From Paracidovorax cattleyae (lineage in GTDB: Bacteria; Pseudomonadota; Gammaproteobacteria; Burkholderiales; Burkholderiaceae_C), in NCBI RefSeq assembly GCF_900104515.1, contig NZ_FNJL01000004.1, positions 124,001-188,000 of the forward strand: 64,000 nucleotides of DNA, written 5' to 3'. The notes beneath the pieces are model-generated. The model was not told the DNA's origin and ran no database searches. It worked only from the letters and a program-made list of their open reading frames with translations. The translations under genes and the position numbers were made by a program. Shown here piece after piece: positions 43,646 to 50,171 of the stretch. Positions within the stretch are counted from its first letter, which is position 1, and each line of letters starts with the position of its first letter.

Positions 43646-45538
43646 GTGGCGCCCGTCAATCTGCGTTTCAGCCAAGCCGCCAGCCCGGCCAGCAGCCCCG
43701 TCCGCATTCGTTTCGGTGATGACGATTCCGAGACGCCCTCATCCGTCGAACTGCGGGCGGTTGGGCGGATCACCAGTATGCGTGGCCACGTCGCGATCCG
43801 AACGGTCGCTCGGGCAGTGGCGGTGGGCAGGATCACGGGCATGCGGGGCCATGCGCCCGTGCGGTACGACATCAACGTCGAGCGCCCGGTGGTTGGCACT
43901 CTTCGTGGCGGGTGGCAGCAGGGCACCCGCCTGCACGTGGCCACCGTCCTGCGCATCGAGCAGGGGCAGCAGTTGCGCGTGGGCGCGGTGCAGGCATGGC
44001 AGGACGCCCGCGGCATTGCGGCGGCCCTGCAGGTGCGCTGGGAGCAAGCGGCACGCCTGGCCCACATGGCTCGCGTGGCATGGCAGGATGCCGATCGCCT
44101 CGCGACCGAACCAATGCTCCAGCGCATGGAGGATGCAGCCCGGCTGCGCGCCGGCATGTGCCAAGGCTTCCAGGAAGCCCTGCCGCGTAGCGCAGGCACG
44201 CTCCAGAGCTTCCAGGAAGCGGTGCGGCTGCGTCTGGCCTTGGTGCAGCAACTGCAGGATGCCGATCACGTCAGCGCAGCGGTGCGATCGGGCTTCCGGC
44301 ATGGCTGGCCGCTCTCGCAGCCTTGGGCCTCGCTCTACGAGGAGGCACGCAAACCAGCACCAGGCATCACGCCGCCGCCCCAGCCGCCGAAGCCAGATCC
44401 CTGCTACGTGCCGGTGCTGCCCTCGCACCTCGTTTTCGACGTGGCGGCCAGTAGCAGCCTGCCCGCGCATCTTGTTTTCGTTTGTGATCGCCACTCCGAG
44501 CCGGAGCCAGGTAGCACCATCGTCGTTCCCGTCCGGAGGGTCTACATCGTGAACAACGCCATCACCCTTCGCCGGGTCGAAACCGGCGCCGAGCTGCATG
44601 CTCACAGCATGAGCATGTCGCTCGACTACCAGTCGTGGACCTGGACTTGGTCTGCATCGCTCCACTACGATGCTGCGGCGCACTTGGGCCGCGATAGCGC
44701 GGGCGACCCGGCCGAGCTGGAGGCCGTCGTCAACGGCGTGCCCTTCCGCCTGAGACTGGAGCGCCTGGTTGAGGATCGGCGATTCCTGCCCCAACTGCGG
44801 TGGTCGGTTTCGGGCAAGGGCAAGGCGATGCTCCTCGGCGCGTTCTATGCGCCCACGCGGACGTTCGCGAGCACGGCGGCCAGCACGGCGCAGCAACTCG
44901 CCGCCGACGCACTCACAGTCAACGGCGTGAGCAACGGCTGGGCGCTGGACTGGCAGATCGTCGACTGGCTAGTGCCTGCCGGCGCCTGGTCGATGCAGGG
45001 CACACCGATCGACGCGATCAACGACATCGTCGCGGCAGCGGGCGGCTACGTGCAGCCGCATGCCACCGACCCGGTGCTGCGCGTGCTGCCCCGCTACCCC
45101 GCCGCGTCCTGGACTTGGGGCGGCGTGGTGCCGGACTACGAAATCCCGGGTTCGGCCGCCGAGGTGGTGGGCATCGAGCACTTGGACAAGCCGGCCTACG
45201 ATCGGGTGTTCTTGGGTGGTGTGGGTGCCGGCGTGTTCGGCCCCTTCACGCGCGCAGGTTCCGCCGGCACGACCCTGGCGCCGCCGGTCAATCACGCGCT
45301 GATCACGCACGCCGACGTGCACCGCGCTCGCGGCATCGCCGAGCTGTCGGACACTGGCCGCCAGGAGCACATCTCCCTCCGGATGCAGGTGCTGCCTGAC
45401 ACCGGGGTGATCGTGCCCGGGCGGTTCGTCCGGTACGTGGGCGACCGGACGGTGGTGGGCATCGTGAGGCGCACAGCGATCGACTGGAGCCTGCCTACGC
45501 TGCGCCAGACGCTGGAGGTCGAGACCCATGCTGCATAA
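43646..45538 (+). CDS. Phage tail hub-like protein with tandem 14-residue repeats
   Basis: 630 residues from a GTG at 43646. Residues 39-80 hold two copies of a 21-residue repeat (VGRITSMRGH / VGRITGMRGH). Residues 90-220 hold ten units of a 14-residue repeat of the type [W/F]-Q-[D/E]-A-x-R-L-x7, with Trp/Phe/Leu at 90, 118, 132, 146, 175, 189, 203 and 217. A Pro-rich hinge (about 232-250) leads to a beta-rich C-terminal region (about 285-630; VYIVNNAITLRRVETGAELH, SGKGKAMLLGAFYAPTRTF, IVPGRFVRYVGDRTVVGIVR) that looks like a tail-hub domain. Overlaps the next gene by 11 bp. Tail assignment is contextual. Confidence 0.6.
   Translation: MAPVNLRFSQAASPASSPVRIRFGDDDSETPSSVELRAVGRITSMRGHVAIRTVARAVAVGRITGMRGHAPVRYDINVERPVVGTLRGGWQQGTRLHVATVLRIEQGQQLRVGAVQAWQDARGIAAALQVRWEQAARLAHMARVAWQDADRLATEPMLQRMEDAARLRAGMCQGFQEALPRSAGTLQSFQEAVRLRLALVQQLQDADHVSAAVRSGFRHGWPLSQPWASLYEEARKPAPGITPPPQPPKPDPCYVPVLPSHLVFDVAASSSLPAHLVFVCDRHSEPEPGSTIVVPVRRVYIVNNAITLRRVETGAELHAHSMSMSLDYQSWTWTWSASLHYDAAAHLGRDSAGDPAELEAVVNGVPFRLRLERLVEDRRFLPQLRWSVSGKGKAMLLGAFYAPTRTFASTAASTAQQLAADALTVNGVSNGWALDWQIVDWLVPAGAWSMQGTPIDAINDIVAAAGGYVQPHATDPVLRVLPRYPAASWTWGGVVPDYEIPGSAAEVVGIEHLDKPAYDRVFLGGVGAGVFGPFTRAGSAGTTLAPPVNHALITHADVHRARGIAELSDTGRQEHISLRMQVLPDTGVIVPGRFVRYVGDRTVVGIVRRTAIDWSLPTLRQTLEVETHAA
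43913..44305 (+). repeat. Ten coding 14-residue (42-bp) repeats
   Basis: Protein-level tandem array inside the tail hub-like gene. Anchor positions 90, 104, 118, 132, 146, 161, 175, 189, 203 and 217 are spaced 14 residues apart, with a single 15-residue step at 146 to 161. The DNA copies have diverged, so the repeat is maintained at protein level. Confidence 0.85.
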
Positions 45539-45752
45539 CCCCTATCGGGCCTTTCTCGCCCTGATCCCGGCCGATCCACTGCTCGTCGGCGACGTGGTGG
45601 CCGTCACGGGTGGCGTCGCTACCGTGCAGCTACCTGGTGGTGCGCAGTTGCAGGCCCGGGGCGAGGCGGCTGTGGGTCAGCGGGTTTTCGTCCAGAGCGG
45701 CGCCGTCCAAGGCCCCGCCCCGTCGCTAACGTACGTGGAGGGAGAGGCCTAG
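45528..45752 (+). CDS. Small beta-rich phage tail-module protein
   Basis: 74 residues, with alternating hydrophobic strands (PLLVGDVVAVTGGVATVQLP, then GGAQLQARGEAAVGQRVFVQ), like a small OB/SH3-like barrel. It overlaps the repeat gene by 11 bp. Small proteins of this kind often close tail-hub operons. Last gene of the rightward module. Confidence 0.55.
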   Translation: MLHNPYRAFLALIPADPLLVGDVVAVTGGVATVQLPGGAQLQARGEAAVGQRVFVQSGAVQGPAPSLTYVEGEA

Positions 45753-45787
45753 GGCTGGCAGTTCTGGCCCAACTACCGGAGGGCAGG

Positions 45788-45831
45788 AGCCTACTGGCCT
45801 ACTCCTTCACGACGGCATCGTGCAGTAGGCT
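45788..45831. terminator. Compound hairpin between tail module and AbiTii gene
   Basis: Outer stem AGCCTACTG / CAGTAGGCT (45788-45796 with 45823-45831) and inner stem CACGA / TCGTG (45808-45812 with 45818-45822). It lies between two convergent transcription units. There is no T-tract; likely a transcript-end structure. Confidence 0.4.
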
Positions 45832-45862
45832 GGTCAAACTGGGCGGGTAGGCAGCGCTGTTT

Positions 45863-46852
45863 CTAGCTCAGACCAAACGCCGCCGCTGTTAGCGTGAGCG
45901 CGTTCATCACGTAGGGCTTGGCGATTTCTGCAGCGATCGCTGAACCGGTCGCCAGCGCAAGTTCGCGCACGCCATCTAGCGTGGCTTTTACGAGTGCAGG
46001 GCGGGGGCTTTTAATTGTCGAGAGATGCTGAATCTCTTCAACCAATACTTGCACTGCTTCAAGGTCCTTCGGCGTGACCCCTTCCGCGGCGGCAGCGCTT
46101 ATCGCCGTCTCAAGCGCGCTAAGTAGCTGCGTCAGAGCTTCAGTTACATTGGGCCGTTGCTCTTGAGTCACGGTAGACCCCGGAGAGCTTTGTACAAAGC
46201 TCAGCTGACTTCCATCGCCCATGGAAATATTGATTGGTGAAGGCAGCACAGAAGCACGATTAGGGACCTCTGGCGCGCGGGGCTGGTCAGCGCTGAGGGC
46301 AACCTCTGCAAGTCCAAGGATCTTGCCAACGGTCAAGCCAGGCGGCAGATGTACATCTGCACTTCCGTTATCCACAGTCCAGCCAAAAATTTTCTGCCGA
46401 ACTGAGGTCAACACCAGTCTGAAGGTCTGTGCGGAAAGCTTGTGGAAAACTTGCACGTCGTTCTTCCCGGCCCATGCCCGAATCAGTGCTGCATTCTCAG
46501 GAGGAAGATCAGCTTTGATGTGCGCCCCTTCCTTGGCATCAGCGTAGGTTTGGATGAGAGCTATTGGTGCCAGAGTAGGGTGAAAGGAAATCATTGCCAT
46601 GACGTCGCTGCTCTCGGAAACAACCGGCACCTCATGAAATCCGTCGTACGCTATGAGTTGAGCAGGCAGCCGCCGATAGTTTGGCAACTCATCTCCCGCC
46701 CCTGCATAGCCAGCGAGTTCGAGCATGCACCAGTCAGCCATCGGCTGGTCCTGAATCGATCTAGCCGCCAAAGTTGTCGCCCTCAGAAGTCTCTCGAGAT
46801 TGACCGAGTCATCGGAGGCGGCAGCGATGAGCGTTGAGATTGCAGTGGACAT
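45863..46852 (-). CDS. AbiTii-domain protein, putative abortive-infection/anti-phage cargo
   Basis: 329 residues. The first ~180 match the AbiTii pattern: AASDDSVNLERLLRATTLAA, then DWCMLELAGYAGAGDELPNY and RRLPAQLIAYDG, ending near FRLVLTSVRQKIFGW. A Ser/Gly/Gln linker (about 222-240, INISMGDGSQLSFVQSS) leads to a helical C-terminus that ends in an Ala-rich hydrophobic stretch (residues about 298-327), possibly membrane-active. The ATG at 46852 has a ribosome site GGGAG about 5 bp upstream. The gene is visibly richer in A+T than its surroundings and converges on the tail genes: a typical phage cargo position. Defence role is inferred from the domain. Confidence 0.65.
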   Translation of the reverse strand: MSTAISTLIAAASDDSVNLERLLRATTLAARSIQDQPMADWCMLELAGYAGAGDELPNYRRLPAQLIAYDGFHEVPVVSESSDVMAMISFHPTLAPIALIQTYADAKEGAHIKADLPPENAALIRAWAGKNDVQVFHKLSAQTFRLVLTSVRQKIFGWTVDNGSADVHLPPGLTVGKILGLAEVALSADQPRAPEVPNRASVLPSPINISMGDGSQLSFVQSSPGSTVTQEQRPNVTEALTQLLSALETAISAAAAEGVTPKDLEAVQVLVEEIQHLSTIKSPRPALVKATLDGVRELALATGSAIAAEIAKPYVMNALTLTAAAFGLS

Positions 46853-46963
46853 GTGTTCTCCCGTTTGGGTGCACATTTTGCAATTTCGTTGCCCAGGCGA
46901 GGCATCCAACTTCGGCAAGCTCGTCCACGATCAGAGTGCTGCCCCTGAGTTTTTTTAACCACA

Positions 46964-47016
46964 GTGCCAAAGGCACCGTTACGAAGCGCCAAAGCAAGCG
47001 TCAAAACGCGCCAAAG
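46964..47016. repeat. GCGCCAAAG repeat cluster, possible prophage end
   Basis: Four copies of a 9-mer: GTGCCAAAG (46964-46972), GCGCCAAAG (46986-46994), GCGTCAAAA (46998-47006) and GCGCCAAAG (47008-47016). All have the same orientation and lie just outside the AbiTii gene. Mu-type elements carry short directly repeated transposase sites at their ends, so this may be the right end (inference). Confidence 0.55.
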
Positions 47017-47103
47017 TGCGCGGCGCGCAATCCTCGGTGTTTACCCTTAATTACTGGCGGCCGCCGGGCCGGGGCTGGCTGCCGCCATCCTTTTGCTGCA
47101 AAA

Positions 47104-47121
47104 TAGCACGATCGTTCGTTT
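47104..47121. promoter_or_regulatory. Palindromic candidate operator before the TetR gene
   Basis: ACGATCGT (47108-47115) is a perfect 8-bp palindrome followed by TCGTT. It lies 20 bp upstream of the TetR start. TetR regulators of fatty-acid genes commonly bind such ACGATCGT-type palindromes and control themselves, so this is a reasonable autoregulatory site. Confidence 0.45.
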
Positions 47122-47135
47122 TATTTCGCGCTACC

Positions 47136-47795
47136 GTGCCATCCAATGTCTCCCCCAAAAACCAGCGTCCTGTCGCCACGCGGGAGGGCCGCGCACTGCA
47201 GAAAGGCCAGCAGACCAAGGCGGCCATTGTCGATGCGGCGCTGGGGCTGGCCACGCACATCGGGCTGGAGGGGCTGTCCATCGGGGCCCTGGCCGACGTG
47301 ACGGGCATGAGCAAATCGGGCGTCTTCGCGCACTTCGGCTCGCGCGAGGAACTGCAGATATCCGTCGTCCGCGAGTACCACGTGCGATTCGAGCATGAGG
47401 TGTTCTATCCCGCCATGTCGGCGCCCCGCGGACTGCCCCGCCTGCGAGCGCTGTTCGACAACTGGATGAAGCGCACCTCCATCGAGATCGACTCCGGCTG
47501 CATCTATATCAGCGGGGCCGTCGAGTTCGACGACCGGACCGGGCCTGTGCGCGACGCGCTCGCGAATTCGGTCCTCACCTGGCACGCCGCCATGAAGCGG
47601 GCGATCGACCAGTGCAAGGAACTGGGCGAGGTGGGCGCCGACGTGGAGTCCGAGCAGATGCTGTTCGAGATCCACGGCCTGATCCTCGCGCTGCACTACG
47701 AGGCGCGCTTCCTGCAGACGCCCGGCTCCCTGGGCCGGGCCACGGCCGGCTTCGACAACATCCTCGCCCGCTATGCCGCCAGGCCGGCGGGTTGA
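47136..47795 (+). CDS. TetR family regulator of the fatty-acid cluster
   Basis: 219 residues from a GTG at 47136. The basic N-terminus is followed by a helix-turn-helix (LSIGALADVTGMSKSGVFAH, then FGSREELQISVVREYH). The C-terminal ligand domain is of the TetR_C type seen in regulators of acyl-CoA metabolism (HAAMKRAIDQCKELGEVGAD). No ATG in a family-like position exists. It precedes the acyl-CoA dehydrogenase gene by 65 bp in the same direction, so it probably controls the cluster in response to an acyl-CoA. The phage remnant ends just upstream of it. Confidence 0.83.
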   Translation: MPSNVSPKNQRPVATREGRALQKGQQTKAAIVDAALGLATHIGLEGLSIGALADVTGMSKSGVFAHFGSREELQISVVREYHVRFEHEVFYPAMSAPRGLPRLRALFDNWMKRTSIEIDSGCIYISGAVEFDDRTGPVRDALANSVLTWHAAMKRAIDQCKELGEVGADVESEQMLFEIHGLILALHYEARFLQTPGSLGRATAGFDNILARYAARPAG

Positions 47796-47860
47796 ACGTT
47801 TCCCGTCTTTTTCCGCCTGCGCATTCCACCCATTCAACGCACCGAACAAGGAGTCCATCC

Positions 47861-49666
47861 ATGCCGACCTATACGCCCCCCCTGCGCGACATGCAGTTCG
47901 TCCTCCACGAGGTTTTCCGGGTCACGGAGGAGTTCAAGGCGATTCCGCGCCATGCGGAAGTGGATGCCGACACCGTGAACGCCGTGCTGGAAGAGGCCGG
48001 CAAGTTCGCCGCAGGCGTGGCGTTCCCGCTCAACATGAGCGGTGACGAGGAGGGTTGCACGCTGGACAAGGCGACGCACGAGGTCACCACGCCCAAGGGC
48101 TTCAAGGAGGCCTACGCGCAGTACGTGGAGGGCGGCTGGGCGGCACTGTCGTGCGAGCCCGAGTACGGTGGACAGGGCCTGCCCTTCGTGCTGAACCAGT
48201 GCCTCTACGAAATGCTCAACAGCGCCAACCAGGCCTGGACCATGTACCCCGGACTGTCGCACGGTGCCTACGAGGCGCTGCACGCTCACGGCACCGAAGA
48301 GCAGAAGAAGCTCTACCTGCCCAAGCTCACCAGCGGCGAGTGGACCGGCACGATGTGCCTGACCGAGCCCCACTGCGGCACCGACCTGGGCCTGCTGCGC
48401 ACCAAGGCCGAGCCCGTGGCCGGCGCGCCCGAGGGTACGTACAAGATCACCGGCAACAAGATCTTCATCAGCGCGGGCGAGCATGATTTCACCGAGAACA
48501 TCGTGCACCTGGTGCTGGCCCGCCTGCCGGACGCGCCGAAGGGCAGCAAGGGCATCAGCCTGTTCGTGGTGCCCAAGTACAACGTGAACGCCGACGGCTC
48601 GATCGGCGAGCGCAACCCGATCTATTGCACAGGCCTGGAGCACAAGATGGGCATCCATGGCAATGCCACCGCCCAGATCTCCATCGACGGCGCGATCGGC
48701 ACGCTCGTGGGGCAGCCGCACAAGGGCCTGCAGGCCATGTTCGTGATGATGAACGCCGCACGCCTGGGCGTGGGCAACCAGTCGCTGGGCCTGACGGAAG
48801 TGGCCTTCCAGAACGCGCTGGCCTATGCCAAGGATCGCATCCAGATGCGCAGCCTGTCGGGCACCAAGGCCAAGGACAAGGAAGCCGATCCGATCATCGT
48901 GCACCCCGACGTGCGCAAGATGCTGCTGACGGCCAAGGCCTACGCCGAAGGCGCCCGCGCGCTGCAGATCTACTGCACGCTGCTGCTGGACAAGGCGCAC
49001 AGCCATCCCGACGAGAAGGTGCGCAAGGACAGCGACGAGCTCGTCGCGCTGCTCACGCCCATCGTCAAGGCCTTCATCACCGACAACGGACATATCTCCA
49101 CCAACGCCTGCATGCAGGTCTTCGGCGGCCATGGCTTCATCAAGGAATGGGGCATGGAGCAGTTCGTGCGGGACAACCGCATCAACATGATCTACGAAGG
49201 CACGAACACCGTGCAGTCGCTGGACCTGCTGGGCCGCAAGATCCTGGGCAACAACGGCGCCACGCTGAAGAAGTTCGGCAAGCTCGTGGGCAAGCTGGTC
49301 GAGGAAGAGGGCGTGAACGAGAAGATGGCCGAGTTCATCAACCCCATTGCCTATCTCGGCGACCAGATGACCAAGTTCACCACCGAGATCGGCTTCAAGG
49401 GCTTCCAGAACCCCGACGAGGTGGGCGCCGCCGCGGTGGACTACCTGCGTGTGGCGGGGCACCTGGTGTTCGGCTACATGTTCGCCCGGATGGCCCAGGT
49501 GGCCCTGCGCGAGATCGCCGCCGGCAATACCGACCCGTTCTACCAGGCCAAGCTGCAGACGGCACGTTTCTACTTCGCCAAGCTGTTCCCCGAGACGGCG
49601 ACCCTGATGCGCACCGCGCGCACCGGTGCCAAGCCGCTGATGGACACGGATGCCGCCCTGGCCTGA
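47861..49666 (+). CDS. Acyl-CoA dehydrogenase (DmdC/FadE-like, long form)
   Basis: 601 residues; FAD enzyme introducing the alpha,beta double bond in acyl-CoA. Long-form dehydrogenase: N-terminal extension (PPLRDMQFVLHEVF), middle beta domain (GTMCLTEPHCGTDLGLLRTK) and C-terminal domain with the catalytic Glu in MIYEGTNTVQSLDLLGRK. A further C-terminal subdomain follows, as in 3-methylmercaptopropionyl-CoA dehydrogenases. Substrate (fatty acyl or methylmercaptopropionyl) cannot be told. The ATG at 47861 has a strong ribosome site AAGGAG 7 bp upstream. Confidence 0.93.
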   Translation: MPTYTPPLRDMQFVLHEVFRVTEEFKAIPRHAEVDADTVNAVLEEAGKFAAGVAFPLNMSGDEEGCTLDKATHEVTTPKGFKEAYAQYVEGGWAALSCEPEYGGQGLPFVLNQCLYEMLNSANQAWTMYPGLSHGAYEALHAHGTEEQKKLYLPKLTSGEWTGTMCLTEPHCGTDLGLLRTKAEPVAGAPEGTYKITGNKIFISAGEHDFTENIVHLVLARLPDAPKGSKGISLFVVPKYNVNADGSIGERNPIYCTGLEHKMGIHGNATAQISIDGAIGTLVGQPHKGLQAMFVMMNAARLGVGNQSLGLTEVAFQNALAYAKDRIQMRSLSGTKAKDKEADPIIVHPDVRKMLLTAKAYAEGARALQIYCTLLLDKAHSHPDEKVRKDSDELVALLTPIVKAFITDNGHISTNACMQVFGGHGFIKEWGMEQFVRDNRINMIYEGTNTVQSLDLLGRKILGNNGATLKKFGKLVGKLVEEEGVNEKMAEFINPIAYLGDQMTKFTTEIGFKGFQNPDEVGAAAVDYLRVAGHLVFGYMFARMAQVALREIAAGNTDPFYQAKLQTARFYFAKLFPETATLMRTARTGAKPLMDTDAALA

Positions 49667-49715
49667 CCTCCTGTCGACCCGGCCTTCATTTCAACCAGAC
49701 CACAGGGATGCCGCT

Positions 49716-50150
49716 ATGAGAACCGCTTTGTTGGCTATTGCCTTGGCCGCCGCCGCGCTGCCGTCCTGGGCCCAGATGTCTCCGGTGGGGACATGGCGCA
49801 GCATCGATGACAAGACTGGCGAGGCGAAGGCCGAGATCCGCATTACCGAGGCGGATGGCGCGCTGTCGGGCCGCATCGAGAAGTCGCTGAAGAAGGACAC
49901 CAGGCCCGACGCCACCTGCCTCGAGTGCACCGACGACCGCAAGGGTCAGCCCATTGCCGGCCTGGAGATCATCCGCGGCGGCAAGAAGGCCGAAGGCAAA
50001 GATGTGTGGGAAGGCGGCAGGATCCTCGACCCCGAGAACGGCAAGGAATACCGCGCCAGCTTCACGCCCATCGACGGCGGCGCGAAGCTGGAGGTGCGCG
50101 GCTACCTGGGTCCGTTCTGGCGCACCCAAGTCTGGCAGCGCGTGCAGTAA
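49716..50150 (+). CDS. DUF2147 periplasmic protein
   Basis: 144 residues with a signal peptide (MRTALLAIALAAAALPSWAQ). The mature domain has the DUF2147 pattern: SPVGTWRSIDDKTGEAKAEI, then CLECTDDRKGQPIAGLEIIR and GGRILDPENGKEYRASFTP, ending in GPFWRTQVWQRV. Role unknown; the family occurs widely in proteobacterial envelopes, often near lipid metabolism genes. It lies inside the beta-oxidation operon, 49 bp after the dehydrogenase and 21 bp before the FadB-like gene. Confidence 0.88.
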   Translation: MRTALLAIALAAAALPSWAQMSPVGTWRSIDDKTGEAKAEIRITEADGALSGRIEKSLKKDTRPDATCLECTDDRKGQPIAGLEIIRGGKKAEGKDVWEGGRILDPENGKEYRASFTPIDGGAKLEVRGYLGPFWRTQVWQRVQ

Positions 50151-50171
50151 CCCATTCGACAAGAAACCACC

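Larger units (their letters stand above)
35691..47020. mobile_element. Rearranged Mu-like prophage remnant
   Basis: Gene content is Mu-type. The leftward block contains GemA and Mor with small early/middle ORFs between them. A rightward tail module and a convergent cargo gene with an AbiTii domain follow. No transposase A/B, repressor, terminase, portal, capsid or lysis genes are present, so it cannot be autonomous. The two blocks are head to head at 39181-39192. Limits are approximate: the left lies between slmA and mor, and the right near the repeat cluster before 47020. Confidence 0.75.

Noticed and set aside
47834-49462. 542-codon antisense frame over the acyl-CoA dehydrogenase
   Set aside because: No ribosome site, no motif, low-complexity composition; shadow of the forward gene.
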